From Desulfosediminicola ganghwensis (GTDB lineage Bacteria > Desulfobacterota > Desulfobulbia > Desulfobulbales > Desulfocapsaceae), in contig NZ_CP050699.1 of NCBI RefSeq assembly GCF_005116675.2, positions 2,627,001-2,691,000 on the forward strand: a stretch of DNA of 64,000 nt, given 5' to 3'. Position numbers and translations under genes: made by a program. Below the pieces are notes generated by a model. The model made no database searches. It was given only the letters and a program-made list of their open reading frames with translations, and was not told where the DNA came from. Of the stretch, positions 17,627 through 27,412 are shown one piece after another (within the stretch, counting starts at the first letter, position 1; every line of letters starts with the position of its first letter).

Positions 17627-20600
17627 TTATACCATTTTTCGATAGCTGCCACCGGCTTTCCTGAGGCATCGGGTGATTTCACCGAGTGTGGCGTGGCGCA
17701 CGGTGTGCAGTAATTCACTAAAAATATTGCCGCCGGACAGGGCTACGTGTTCCAGTCGCTGCAAATATTCACCGCTTTGGTCTTTATGCTCTTGTCTGAA
17801 GGCGCGGGTCCGACGAATCTGGCGTTCCCAATCGGCCTTGGTGGGGCGGATCAGTTCCGCCTGTTCCGGAACCGCCGCTTCATTTTTCACCGGCTGAATA
17901 TAGGTGTTGAAACCGATAATTTTCCGTGGTGGCGGCTCGTCTTCATTTGGTGGGTATTTCTCCCACTCATAACGGGCAGAGCTCTCGGCGATGGAATTGC
18001 GCTGGTAGCCCATCTCTGTGGCTGGGCCGACACCGCCGAGCTGGTCGATGCGCTCCAGTTCCTGCAGTACTTTTTCCTGTAATTGACTGGTTACAGCACG
18101 TAGGCTGTATGAGCCTGAGAGCAGGTTCTGGATCAAAAAGGCTTCTGCCTCTTCACTCAGATAGTTCGGGATAAGTGTTGCCTGCCGAACAAATTTTTCA
18201 CTGGGTGTGGTCATCGGCTCGTCGGCGGAATCGACATGCAGGGAGTTGGTGTTGTTCAACAGGCCCATGTAGGCATGGTAGGTTTGACGGATGGGGTTGA
18301 GGGTATCCCACTCCGCCGCCTGCAGGGCGCGGCCCGAGGTTTGCGTATGAAACTTGAATCTCTGGCTGCGGTCATCTGCCTGGTAACGGTCACGCATGGC
18401 GATAGCCCATATGCGCCTGCATACAGGGCCGTATGCCAGCCATTCGGCCTCATGGGAGACACGGAAGAAGAAACTGAGACTGGGGGCAAAGGCATCAACT
18501 GCCATACCGCGCTTGAGAAAGTATTCAACGTAAGTGAAACCATTTGCCAGGGTGAAGGCCAGTTCCTGGGCCGGTGTTGCCCCGGCTTCGCCGATATGAT
18601 ATCCGGAGATCGACATCGAATAATACGAGTTGATCTTCTTTTCTATGAAGTGGCTCTGGATATCGCCAAGCATTTTCAGGGAGAAGTCTGTCTGAAAGAT
18701 ACACTCGTTCTGAGCCTGAACCTCTTTTAAGATGTCAGCCTGAACGGTGCCCCGCAGATTCCGGCACGTTTGATTAAAGAAGGTGTCGCGTTCTTTTTCC
18801 GACATTGGAGCGCCTCGCTTTACCTCCTCACGTTCCTGTTCGAGTTCTCCCGCGGCAACAAAATACATGGCAAGAATTACAGGGGCTGGGCCGTTGATTG
18901 TGAGCGAGGTGGATATCTTTCTGATATCGAAGCCTTTTAAGATTAGTTTCATATCCTCATAGCTGTCGACGGAGACTCCACCTTCTCCTATTTTGCCCAT
19001 TGAACTGGGGTCGCTGTCACTGTCATCTCCATAGAGGGTGATACCGTCGAAAGCAATTGACAAACGGGGGGTGGCGACGCCCCGGTTAAGCAGGTGGAGC
19101 CTCTGGTTGGTCTCTTCTGGGCCGCGTAGACCTGCAAACTGGCGGGTTGTTTCGCCTGCTGTGGGCAGACGATAGGGATAGATGCCAGTACCGTAAGGGA
19201 AGGAACCGGGCAAACCTTCTTCGAGCAGAAAGCGAAGGCTTTCCACCAGGTCCTGCGGGTCCGGCAGGGCGACCATTGGCAAATTGAAATCATTAGCTGA
19301 ACTGGAAGCGCTGGTCATACCGAATTTATGCATTGCCGCAGCTGAGGTCTCTTGCCATTGTCCGGGCCAGTTTTCGAGTAGCTCCCGGCAAAAGGGGTCG
19401 AGATTGTCAGGATTGTGCGGGTCTTGACGCAGCAATGACAGCTGGTCCCGGGCCCATTGGTCATAGTCACGTACGGTCTTTACAACCTCGGCAAGGTAAT
19501 TTCGGCGTCCGTAGGGGACCAGCTCCATCTTTTTGGCATGCTCAAAGATGTTGACCGGGGCGAATTCCGGGGCCTGCCATCCCAGCCGCTCGCAGAGTGC
19601 AGCGAAAAAATGGTCCATCCCCTTATCCCGGTGCATTTTGGCCAACACCCCAAAGAGCTTTTTGCTACGATCAGCCGGGGGGAACATCATGCCGATTTCC
19701 TGGTAGGCAGCTTCTGAGCCCGCCAGGTCAATCTTGTTGAGTACAACCATATCCGCTTCCTGGAGCATCTGGTCCTTAGCAAGCTGCAGGGCGCTGCCAT
19801 ACTCTCTGGTTTTGACACAGATCGTGAGATCAGGAGCCAGAAGCTTAAGATCCAACCCCGCCTGGCCAACTCCCGGAGTCTCGATGATCACCAGGTCGTA
19901 GCCCTCCCGAATGCAGAGTTGCGCCATTTGAGGCAAGGCGCAATTCTGCGAAATATAACCATTGCCGGTGGAAAGAGAGCGCATGAATATATTGGGATCA
20001 TAGATGTAATTCATACGCACCCGATCGGCTAAAAATGCCGATGTTCCCTCTGCACTTACGGTGGTCGGGTCATTGGCAAGAATCGCAACCCGTTTTCCCG
20101 GCAGTTGATCTCTGAAGCGAAAAATCAGCTCGTCGATAAGAGTTGATTTCCCGGCTCCACCATCACCGGTAATGACTATTACTTTGGCGTTTGTGGGGGT
20201 GCTGATCTGGCGTCCGCCAGTATGTGCAGCACTCCTGCCGGAAAGATCGGCCAGGGAGATCGCAACCGGTAAAGGCGGGTTTGAAGGTGCATAGAATTCT
20301 TCGAGATTTCGGTCAATTGTCTGTACAATATCATCACTGACCTCAGTCAGTGATATTCCTTGTCTGTATATATTCGAGATACCCTCAGTTTTCAGGATGT
20401 GTGCTTCTTCTTCAGTGATTGTGGCGCCTCCCCCACCAAAGATACAGACCGGTCGGCAGCATCGCTTTTGGACTTCTATCGCGAGATGTTGGAAAAATTG
20501 CATATGACCGCCGTTATAAGAAGCAATTGCAATGCCGTGTACATCTTCCTGGACTGCCGCTGTGCAGATATCTTCGGCGGCCATGTTGAAACCAGTATAG

Positions 20601-20725
20601 ATAATCTCGACTTCCCGCGGGTGTTGTAAAAGGGCGCGGTTAATGGCAAGGATCGAGGCGTCGTGACCATCGTAATGGGCAACAGCGGTGAGAATTCTGA
20701 TCGGTGATTTAGGTTTTGGACACAT
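17627..20725 (-). CDS. icmF: Fused isobutyryl-CoA mutase-type enzyme (B12 domain-G protein-mutase)
   Basis: A protein of about 1032 residues joining three modules in IcmF order. The N-terminal B12-binding domain has DGHDAS with the cobalt-ligating His21. A MeaB-like chaperone GTPase follows, with Walker A GDGGAGKST and the NKID GTP-specificity motif. The C-terminal half is the acyl-CoA mutase barrel, with YPYRLPTAGETTRQFAG, a SIAFDGITLYGDD segment and INGPAP. IcmF enzymes interconvert isobutyryl-CoA and n-butyryl-CoA (some act on pivalyl- or isovaleryl-CoA) with adenosylcobalamin. I prefer ATG 20725 to an in-frame TTG at 20737. It lies downstream of a 2-oxo-acid dehydrogenase operon that could supply its substrate. 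Specificity cannot be read with certainty. Confidence 0.88.
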   Translation of the reverse strand: MCPKPKSPIRILTAVAHYDGHDASILAINRALLQHPREVEIIYTGFNMAAEDICTAAVQEDVHGIAIASYNGGHMQFFQHLAIEVQKRCCRPVCIFGGGGATITEEEAHILKTEGISNIYRQGISLTEVSDDIVQTIDRNLEEFYAPSNPPLPVAISLADLSGRSAAHTGGRQISTPTNAKVIVITGDGGAGKSTLIDELIFRFRDQLPGKRVAILANDPTTVSAEGTSAFLADRVRMNYIYDPNIFMRSLSTGNGYISQNCALPQMAQLCIREGYDLVIIETPGVGQAGLDLKLLAPDLTICVKTREYGSALQLAKDQMLQEADMVVLNKIDLAGSEAAYQEIGMMFPPADRSKKLFGVLAKMHRDKGMDHFFAALCERLGWQAPEFAPVNIFEHAKKMELVPYGRRNYLAEVVKTVRDYDQWARDQLSLLRQDPHNPDNLDPFCRELLENWPGQWQETSAAAMHKFGMTSASSSANDFNLPMVALPDPQDLVESLRFLLEEGLPGSFPYGTGIYPYRLPTAGETTRQFAGLRGPEETNQRLHLLNRGVATPRLSIAFDGITLYGDDSDSDPSSMGKIGEGGVSVDSYEDMKLILKGFDIRKISTSLTINGPAPVILAMYFVAAGELEQEREEVKRGAPMSEKERDTFFNQTCRNLRGTVQADILKEVQAQNECIFQTDFSLKMLGDIQSHFIEKKINSYYSMSISGYHIGEAGATPAQELAFTLANGFTYVEYFLKRGMAVDAFAPSLSFFFRVSHEAEWLAYGPVCRRIWAIAMRDRYQADDRSQRFKFHTQTSGRALQAAEWDTLNPIRQTYHAYMGLLNNTNSLHVDSADEPMTTPSEKFVRQATLIPNYLSEEAEAFLIQNLLSGSYSLRAVTSQLQEKVLQELERIDQLGGVGPATEMGYQRNSIAESSARYEWEKYPPNEDEPPPRKIIGFNTYIQPVKNEAAVPEQAELIRPTKADWERQIRRTRAFRQEHKDQSGEYLQRLEHVALSGGNIFSELLHTVRHATLGEITRCLRKAGGSYRKMV

Positions 20726-20817
20726 GGCAATTCTCAATTATTTTCATTGCTTTTCTAATAGTTAGGGGAGTATTCTCTCTTGGTGTCGCTTTCTTTAAAC
20801 TCGTTTCAGGAGGCGTT

Positions 20818-21294
20818 ATGGCCGATAAATCATTTCAGGATTATTATCCGGAATCCCTGCAGCATTGTTACGGTTGCGGTCCCAAAAACCCCAACGGGTT
20901 GCAGATACGAAGCTTTTGGGAAGGGGAGGAATCAGTGGCACGATTTTCCCCCCGTGAGTACCATCTCGCTTTTCCAGGTTATGTCTATGGCGGTCTCATT
21001 GCCTCACTGGTTGACTGTCACTGTATAGGTACCGCAGCAGCCGCTGCATACCGGCAAGAGGGAAGGGAACCTGGCACCCTGCCTGCCTTTAGGTATGTGA
21101 CCGGTTCACTGCAGGTAGACTACCTGGCCCCGACGCCTCTGGGAGGAGAGTTGATTATCAGGGCCAGGGTGGAAGAAATTCAAGGGAGAAAGACAATCGT
21201 CAGTGCCAAAGTTATAGCCGAAGGTCAGGTTACCGCCAAAGGCCGGGTCGTTGCAGTGCGTATGCCCGAACATCTTCAGCCTGATGATATGTAA
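20818..21294 (+). CDS. PaaI-family hotdog thioesterase
   Basis: A 158-residue hotdog-fold protein of the PaaI/4HBT type. The N-terminal HCYGCGPKNPNGLQIR segment is characteristic of one acyl-CoA thioesterase subgroup, and GYVYGGLIASLVDCH is the core helix region with the putative catalytic Asp. An AGGAGG ribosome site sits six bases before the ATG at 20818. It lies on the plus strand between two minus-strand genes, icmF and the Glu/Leu-type dehydrogenase, so it is not in their operon, yet an acyl-CoA thioesterase is functionally compatible with them. Substrate unknown. Confidence 0.85.
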   Translation: MADKSFQDYYPESLQHCYGCGPKNPNGLQIRSFWEGEESVARFSPREYHLAFPGYVYGGLIASLVDCHCIGTAAAAAYRQEGREPGTLPAFRYVTGSLQVDYLAPTPLGGELIIRARVEEIQGRKTIVSAKVIAEGQVTAKGRVVAVRMPEHLQPDDM

Positions 21295-21305
21295 TATTTG
21301 TATTA

Positions 21306-22418
21306 TCAGATAATAGACCAGCGTCTGGTGGCCATGATTTTCAAGAGCCTTTCCCTGGCGAACTCATCGGCTGCCATCCTCAGAGGAATAGAGCGCTCTT
21401 TTGAGCGCATCAGGATCTCTCTGGTATTTGACCTGAGGGTATGCTTGATCCTTTCCATGGCCTGTAACTCACCTGCACCCCGATATTCGGTGGCGGCGCA
21501 GATCACCCCGCCTGCGTTGACGATGAAATCAGGCAGGCAGAAGACACCTTTCTGGTGAAGATAGCGTTCGGCCTTTTCTGTACAGGGAATATTTGCCCCT
21601 TGCGCAACGATCCTGGTCTGCATGAGGCTGACGTTGTTGTCGTTGATCACATCCGGGCGTGCGGCGGGTATCCAGATATCGCAGGTTATTGCCAGCAACT
21701 CTTCGGGGTGTATAGATTCTGCCTGGGAATACTGCAGTACTCCTTTTCCCCTGTCTTTCAATGCACCAAGGGTTTTAATATCGATACCTTTAGGATTGGT
21801 TATCGCCCCTCCCGAATCGGAGACACCGACCATCACAGCACCTTTTTCTGCCAGAAACTGGGCAGCATGCCGCCCTACAGCGCCATATCCCTGAACCACA
21901 AATGTGGCGCCGTCAAGTTCCAGTCCGCAATGTTCGGCGGTGACATCAATCGCATGGAAAAGACCCCAGCCAGTGGCTCCAATCTGATCGAGCGGGATAC
22001 CGCCCAACTCAGCCGGTTTACCGACAACACGGGGTTCTTCATCGTGGATCCAGGCCATGCACTCTTCGTTTGTACCCATGTCCGGTGCCAGCACGTATTC
22101 TTTGATATCACGGAGACTGTTTGCCAGAGCACGCATTATCACTTCTTTCTTTGTTTTGTCCATCTTGGGGTCGCCATAGATCACAACCTTGCCACCACCG
22201 TGAGGTAGACCTGCCGAAATGTTTTTCAGGGTCATGGCTCTTGCCAGTCGGAAGCATTCTTCGACGCTCACATCCTCAGCCATGCGGATACCACCGATGG
22301 ATGGGCCCGCTGCCACATTGTCTACCACCAAAATCGCTTTCAACCCTGACTTGGGCTCATAGACATGGAGAATCTTGGCAGGTCCCAATTCATCTGCAAA
22401 TCGAATAAGTTCATCCAT
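21306..22418 (-). CDS. Glu/Leu/Phe/Val-type amino acid dehydrogenase
   Basis: A 370-residue NAD(P)-dependent dehydrogenase of the ELFV superfamily, catalysing reversible oxidative deamination of an amino acid to its 2-oxo acid. The Gly-rich GGGKVVIYGDP segment with the catalytic lysine and the following APDMGTNEECMAW segment are conserved, and the Rossmann motif appears as GYGAVGRHAA. At 370 residues it is nearer leucine/valine dehydrogenases than hexameric glutamate dehydrogenases, though glutamate-type members of similar size exist. GGAGGTG precedes the ATG. It is the last gene of a minus-strand run after E1, E2 and E3, which favours a branched-chain amino-acid role. Substrate assignment is inference. 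Confidence 0.82.
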   Translation of the reverse strand: MDELIRFADELGPAKILHVYEPKSGLKAILVVDNVAAGPSIGGIRMAEDVSVEECFRLARAMTLKNISAGLPHGGGKVVIYGDPKMDKTKKEVIMRALANSLRDIKEYVLAPDMGTNEECMAWIHDEEPRVVGKPAELGGIPLDQIGATGWGLFHAIDVTAEHCGLELDGATFVVQGYGAVGRHAAQFLAEKGAVMVGVSDSGGAITNPKGIDIKTLGALKDRGKGVLQYSQAESIHPEELLAITCDIWIPAARPDVINDNNVSLMQTRIVAQGANIPCTEKAERYLHQKGVFCLPDFIVNAGGVICAATEYRGAGELQAMERIKHTLRSNTREILMRSKERSIPLRMAADEFARERLLKIMATRRWSII

Positions 22419-22489
22419 ATAATCACCTCCGACAGACTCCTGGCCAGGGATAAGGATTATGATCCCTGATTGCTCATGAAAAATATTGG

Positions 22490-23911
22490 TTACGTGCGCT
22501 TCTTGGGCAACATGTGGGTCGGGCTGCCCTGGAAGATCTCCGCTGCTTCGCCCTCTGTTTCGCTTAGTGTAGGGTGTGGGTGCAGGCTCAAGGCCAAATC
22601 TTCGGCCAGTGCGCCCATTTCGATGGCCAGCACTCCCTCTGAGATGAGCCCCTCGGTGTCACGCCCGGTGATGCCGACACCTAAAATTCTGCCATCCTCA
22701 GGGTTGGCCAGAATTTTGGTTACGCCGTCGGTGGTGCCCATGGTGTGGGCCCGACCCGAGTATTTCCAGGGGAATTTTTCCACTGAAACGGTTATGTTTT
22801 CAGCTTTGGCCTGTTCTTCGGTGAGACCGCACCAGGCTATCTGCGGGTCGGTGTAGACCACGGCCGGGATGGCGCGGACATCGAAAGAAGAGTTGATGCC
22901 GGCGATGACTTCTGCCGCGATACGACCCTCCCGCGTTGCGGTATGGGCCAGCATCATGCCGCCGGCTACATCGCCGACCGCGAAGATATTTTTCTCGGCA
23001 GTGCGTTGCTGATCATCAACCTGGATATAGCCACGATCATCCACCACTACCGCAGTGTGCTCCAGACCCAGGTCCTGTGAGACAGGTTTTCTGCCAATGG
23101 CAACCAGCACCCGGTCAAATTGCCGTGCCTCTTCACCTTCGGGAGTGACGAAGCGAACCGCTACATGGTCGTCATGTTCTGTAAGCTCTGTTATTCTGGT
23201 TTTGAGGTGAATTTCGCCGAACAGCCTGGTGAGTTGCTTGTGGAGAGGGGCCACCAGGTCAGCATCCACCCCGGGAAGCAGGCGATCCTGCAATTCGGCC
23301 AGGCTGACCTGACTGCCCAGAGCCGCGTAGACGGTACCCAGCTCCAGACCGACATAGCCGCCGCCAATGATGAACAACTCCTCCGGAATATCGTTGAGGG
23401 CAAGAGCTCCTGCTGAGCTCATTATCCTGCTGCCTGGGGTTGTGCCTGGAAAGTCGATGGGAACTGAGCCGGTGGCGATTATGCAGTGGTTAAAACTGAT
23501 CCGGCTAACCTCAGCACCCTCTAATTTAATGGAATTGGCATTTTCAAAACGGGCGGTGCCGGTGACAAGCTGCACTCCGCGTTTGTCGCTGAGACCGATC
23601 AGACCGCTGACCATGTTTTCGATAACCTGATTCTTCCAGCCCCGCATGGCCGTAAGATCTATCTCCGGTTCAGCGAATCTGACTCCCATGGAGGCTGCGC
23701 GTCTGGCATCAAGAATGAGCTCTGCCAGAAATAAGAAGGTCTTGGAGGGAATGCAACCATGGTGCAGACACACTCCACCAGGTTCGGGCCTGGGATCGAT
23801 CATCGCCACATCGAGGCCGAGGTCTGCTGCGCGAAAGGCTGCACCGTAGCCGCCAGGGCCATTGCCGATGATCGCCACATCTACCTTCATCTCCATATCG
23901 CCCATTACCAT
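22490..23911 (-). CDS. lpdA: Dihydrolipoamide dehydrogenase (E3)
   Basis: A 473-residue flavoprotein that reoxidises dihydrolipoyl groups with NAD+. FAD binding is visible at GNGPGGYGAAFRA and the redox disulfide in GGVCLHHGCIPSK. The NAD motif is GGGYVGLELG, the second FAD motif is IFAVGDVAGG, and the C-terminal catalytic HPHPT supplies the active-site histidine. AGGAG lies about seven bases before ATG 23911. It sits ten bases after the E2 gene and belongs to the E1-E2-E3 operon. Confidence 0.92.
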   Translation of the reverse strand: MVMGDMEMKVDVAIIGNGPGGYGAAFRAADLGLDVAMIDPRPEPGGVCLHHGCIPSKTFLFLAELILDARRAASMGVRFAEPEIDLTAMRGWKNQVIENMVSGLIGLSDKRGVQLVTGTARFENANSIKLEGAEVSRISFNHCIIATGSVPIDFPGTTPGSRIMSSAGALALNDIPEELFIIGGGYVGLELGTVYAALGSQVSLAELQDRLLPGVDADLVAPLHKQLTRLFGEIHLKTRITELTEHDDHVAVRFVTPEGEEARQFDRVLVAIGRKPVSQDLGLEHTAVVVDDRGYIQVDDQQRTAEKNIFAVGDVAGGMMLAHTATREGRIAAEVIAGINSSFDVRAIPAVVYTDPQIAWCGLTEEQAKAENITVSVEKFPWKYSGRAHTMGTTDGVTKILANPEDGRILGVGITGRDTEGLISEGVLAIEMGALAEDLALSLHPHPTLSETEGEAAEIFQGSPTHMLPKKRT

Positions 23912-23920
23912 ATGCGGCTC

Positions 23921-25249
23921 CTATATCATCGAAATGAGAAGTTCGTCGGGATCTTCCAGAGCTTTTATGATTACCTGCATAAAGCGTATGGCGTCGGCTC
24001 CGTCTGCCACACGATGGTCAAAGCAGAGCACAATGGGCATTTGCAGGCGCGGTACGATCTGCATTTTACCGCCCTCGGTGATTACCGCTGGTTGCATCCT
24101 GCTCTGGCCAAGGCCGAGAATTGCAATTTCCGGATAGTTGATGATTGCCGAGAAATGGCTGCCGCCTATGGCCCCTGCGTTGGTAATGGTGAAGGAGCCG
24201 CCGATTAACTCCTCCCGGCCCGACTTTCGTTCACGTGCCCTGTTGATCGCTTCGTGCAGCTCAACAGATAACTCCTTGATGCTCTTTCGGTCGACATCGC
24301 GTATCACCGGTACCATCAGACCATGCTCCGTATCCACCGCCACACCGATATGAAAATATTTTTTGATGATGATCTCCTGTTTAGGCAGATCAAGGCTGGC
24401 GTTGAAGTGGGGATAGGCTTTCAGGGCTGTTGCAACGGCTTTTAAAGCGAAAACGGTCATGGTCAATCTGCCGCCGTTGGCCCGGATTATATCTTTATGA
24501 CGCTGTCGGAATTCTTCCAGGCGGGTAATGTCCACGATGTCCTGGCAATTGACATGGGGGATCTGTGACCAGGATGCGGACATGCGGATGGCGGTTGCGC
24601 GACGAATGGACCGGAACGGTTGGCGTTCAACCTCCCCGAATTGGCTGAAGTCCGGCAGTGGTTCAACGGGCAGAAATGAGGCGCAGTGCTCGGATGCTGT
24701 CTGGAGAACCATTTTATTCTGGTCCAAATTGACCGATCCACCGGATTGAGCAAAATTACGGACATCTTCTGCAGTGACAATACCATTGGGCCCGGTGGGG
24801 GATACCTGATGCAGATCGACCCCAAGCTCTCGGGCCAGCCTCCTGGTGGATGGGGCGGCCGGAACCGGTCGGTCGGGAGGGTGCTGCACTGTTGCCTGAC
24901 GTTCCCGGGCTTCAGCCCTGGTGTCAGCGGCAGGTTCGCGAGCCGGCTCAGCCCCCTGCACAGCTTCCTGTTCAACGCTTATCTTTGCTGGCTCTGCCTC
25001 GTCGGTTGCTGCTGATCCGTCAAAGGTGATGAGAATATCCCCGACTTTGGCGATTTCCCCCTGTGTGACATGAATTTCCGTTACCGTACCGGTGGTGGGA
25101 GAGGGGATTTCAACCGCGGCTTTATCTGTTTCAACTTCAAGGATGAGATCTCCTTCCGCAACCTTCTGACCCTCTGTTACGGCCACGGCAAGAATCTCCG
25201 CTTCATGAACTCCTTCGCCCAGATCAGGCAACCGAAATGATGAGGTCAT
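23921..25249 (-). CDS. Dihydrolipoamide acyltransferase (E2) of a 2-oxo-acid dehydrogenase
   Basis: A 442-residue E2 core enzyme. The lipoyl domain occupies about residues 1-78 with the lipoylated Lys43 in VETDKAAVE. A proline/alanine/glutamate-rich hinge follows, then the peripheral subunit-binding domain near STRRLARELGVDL (about 130-170), and the catalytic domain with the CoA-acyltransferase signature DHRVADG (His412, Asp416). I start at ATG 25249 (MTSSFRLPDLGEG); an upstream in-frame ATG at 25273 would add eight unusual residues. The acyl specificity (pyruvate versus branched chain) cannot be fixed from the sequence by eye. It is located between the E1 beta and E3 genes. Confidence 0.9.
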   Translation of the reverse strand: MTSSFRLPDLGEGVHEAEILAVAVTEGQKVAEGDLILEVETDKAAVEIPSPTTGTVTEIHVTQGEIAKVGDILITFDGSAATDEAEPAKISVEQEAVQGAEPAREPAADTRAEARERQATVQHPPDRPVPAAPSTRRLARELGVDLHQVSPTGPNGIVTAEDVRNFAQSGGSVNLDQNKMVLQTASEHCASFLPVEPLPDFSQFGEVERQPFRSIRRATAIRMSASWSQIPHVNCQDIVDITRLEEFRQRHKDIIRANGGRLTMTVFALKAVATALKAYPHFNASLDLPKQEIIIKKYFHIGVAVDTEHGLMVPVIRDVDRKSIKELSVELHEAINRARERKSGREELIGGSFTITNAGAIGGSHFSAIINYPEIAILGLGQSRMQPAVITEGGKMQIVPRLQMPIVLCFDHRVADGADAIRFMQVIIKALEDPDELLISMI

Positions 25250-25320
25250 ATGTGCTCCAGACTTTGCCCGCATTTCCCATGGGCAGCTTTGGTAGAATTC
25301 GGCCCAAAGGGAACTGCAGG

Positions 25321-26298
25321 TTAGTTGTTCAATGTGGCCCGAGCAGCCGCAAGGATTCGCTGTACATCGGGCATATATGCTTTTTCGCGACTGAAGTAGG
25401 GGATGATGATGTCGTAACCGGTAACACGTACAAGCGGTGCTTCGAGGTAATAAAATGCTCCTTCCATCAAACGGCTGATGATCTCGGCGCCAGCCCCGAA
25501 ACTTTGGGGGGCTTCATGCACGATTACCCCATGGCCGGTCTTTTTGATCGACTCGATCATAACAGAGTCATCAAGCGGCGAAATTGTCAGCAGATCGATA
25601 ACCTCCGCGCTGATGCCAAGTTTCTCTAGTTCCTTGGCGGCCTCCATTGCAGGCGGAATCATTGCCCCGTAGGCGATCATGGTCAGGTCATCGCCTTCCC
25701 TGATACACTGCGAACGCCCGATTTCCATGGATTCTTCTTGCTCGGGAACTTCCTCGCGAAAAGCACGGTAAAGGGCTTTGGGCTCATAAAAAATGACAGG
25801 GTCCGGATCACGGATTGCCGCAACCAGCAAGGCCCTGGCATTGCGGGGACCGGATGGGATCACCATCTTCAGGCCCGGGGTATGCGCCCAGTAGGCTTCG
25901 CGGCTTTCTGAGTGGTGCTCCAGGGCCCGTACGCCGCCGCCATACGGTGCACGCATGACCATTGGTACGTTGAGTCTGCCCTGGCTGCGCCAGCGCATTC
26001 TGGCGGCATGATTTTCGATCTGATGAAAGTTCTGGTAGGCAAAGCCGGAAAACTGTATTTCACAGACGGGTTTCAGGCCGTAGACTGCCATACCGATCGC
26101 CATTCCGGCTATGGCTGCTTCGGCCAGCGGGGTGTCTATCACTCTTTCGGGACCAAAATCATCAATGAGCGTGTCCGTCACCCGGAAGACACCGCCATCG
26201 GGGCCGACATCCTGGCCCAGGATGAGTACGCTGTCGTCTTTGGCCATTTCCTGCCTCAGCGCCAGGTTGAGGGCCTGTACCATCGTCATTTTAGCCAT
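25321..26298 (-). CDS. 2-oxo-acid dehydrogenase E1 beta subunit
   Basis: A 325-residue transketolase-like E1 beta. It shows the standard opening, with GQDVG, FRVTDTLIDDFG and IDTPLAEAAIAGMAIGMA, and the C-terminal domain with IVHEAPQSFG. It pairs with E1 alpha to decarboxylate a 2-oxo acid using thiamine diphosphate. The start at ATG 26298 overlaps the stop of the E1 alpha gene by eight bases (ATGGCTAA), indicating coupled translation. This start choice agrees better with the overlap than the ATG three codons upstream. Confidence 0.9.
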   Translation of the reverse strand: MAKMTMVQALNLALRQEMAKDDSVLILGQDVGPDGGVFRVTDTLIDDFGPERVIDTPLAEAAIAGMAIGMAVYGLKPVCEIQFSGFAYQNFHQIENHAARMRWRSQGRLNVPMVMRAPYGGGVRALEHHSESREAYWAHTPGLKMVIPSGPRNARALLVAAIRDPDPVIFYEPKALYRAFREEVPEQEESMEIGRSQCIREGDDLTMIAYGAMIPPAMEAAKELEKLGISAEVIDLLTISPLDDSVMIESIKKTGHGVIVHEAPQSFGAGAEIISRLMEGAFYYLEAPLVRVTGYDIIIPYFSREKAYMPDVQRILAAARATLNN

Positions 26299-27412
26299 TA
26301 TGTTCACCTTCTCGCCTGTTCCCGGTTTTAAGAGAGTTCAGGTATCGTAACACTTCCTCTTTTTGTCTGGTTATGTGTGGAGGCAGTTTTTCGAAGAGGT
26401 GGTCGAACATGTCGAGTGGGTCGGGGGGGGCAGCCATCTGTTGTTCAGCTTTATGGATCGCCGTCTGTATCCGGTCCAGCACCAGCGATTCGATTTCCTC
26501 GCAGTTGGTGTCGTTGAGTATGTTTTTCTGTTGCAGATATTTTTCAAAGCGGCTTAGCGGGCATTTCAATTTCCATTTCTCCACTTCCTCGTCCGAACGG
26601 TAGCGGCTGGGATCATCTGCGGTAGTGTGCATCATCACTCGGTAGGTGACGCATTCGATCAGGGTGGGCCCCCCGCCATTGCGCGCCCGTTGAACCGCTT
26701 CCTGCGTTGCGACATAGACGGCGAGAATATCGTTGCCATCAACCTGTATACCTGGCATTCCGTAGGCCAGTGCCTTCTGGGCAATGGTTTCGGAGCGGGT
26801 CTGTTGCTTGAGTGGAATAGAGATGGCCCACTGGTTGTTCTGGCAGATAAACACCACCGGTACCTGATACACGGCAGCACAGTTCAGGCCTTCGTGGAAG
26901 TCACCCTCAGAGGTGGCGCCATCCCCGAAATAGGTCATGACGATCTCACCATTCTTTCTGTACTTTGCCCCGTAGCCAATGCCCGTCGCATGGAGAATTT
27001 GTGAACCGACCGGCACAGACATGGGCATATCCTTCTGCTGTTCCGGGATAATGGTGCCTTCGTTAAAGCCGTTATAATAAAGCAAAACGCTCTCCAGTGA
27101 CCTGCCGCGCCAGATTTCCGCCGCAGTTTCCCGGAAGGCAGGAACCAGCCAATCGCTCTCCTTGAGATGTATGATCGAACCCATCTGGGCAGCTTCCTGT
27201 CCCTTAATGGGGGGGAATGTGCCAATTCTTCCCTGTCGTTGCAGATCGAGCATCCTCTCATCAAAACGTCGACCAAGCAGCATGGCCCTGTAAAGTTCCA
27301 GCAGGGTGTCTTGTGAAATTTCAGGCTCAAGATCGGTATCGACTTCTCCATGCTCATTGAGTACTGAAAGATGTTCTATTGTTTCGGTAAGGGTTATTGC
27401 TGTGCGTGGCAT
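26291..27412 (-). CDS. 2-oxo-acid dehydrogenase E1 alpha subunit
   Basis: A 373-residue thiamine-diphosphate-dependent E1 alpha. The ThDP motif starts at GDGATSEGDFHEGLN and ends at the NNQWAIS segment. The phosphorylation-loop region reads MMHTTADDPSRYRS, which is common to pyruvate and branched-chain E1 alpha proteins. I chose ATG 27412 (MPRTAIT); a longer frame begins at 27490 but has no homologous look. It is first in the operon E1 alpha, E1 beta, E2, E3, amino acid dehydrogenase. Context (amino acid dehydrogenase and IcmF-type mutase) suggests branched-chain 2-oxo acids, but a pyruvate or acetoin enzyme cannot be excluded. Confidence 0.88.
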   Translation of the reverse strand: MPRTAITLTETIEHLSVLNEHGEVDTDLEPEISQDTLLELYRAMLLGRRFDERMLDLQRQGRIGTFPPIKGQEAAQMGSIIHLKESDWLVPAFRETAAEIWRGRSLESVLLYYNGFNEGTIIPEQQKDMPMSVPVGSQILHATGIGYGAKYRKNGEIVMTYFGDGATSEGDFHEGLNCAAVYQVPVVFICQNNQWAISIPLKQQTRSETIAQKALAYGMPGIQVDGNDILAVYVATQEAVQRARNGGGPTLIECVTYRVMMHTTADDPSRYRSDEEVEKWKLKCPLSRFEKYLQQKNILNDTNCEEIESLVLDRIQTAIHKAEQQMAAPPDPLDMFDHLFEKLPPHITRQKEEVLRYLNSLKTGNRREGEHNG

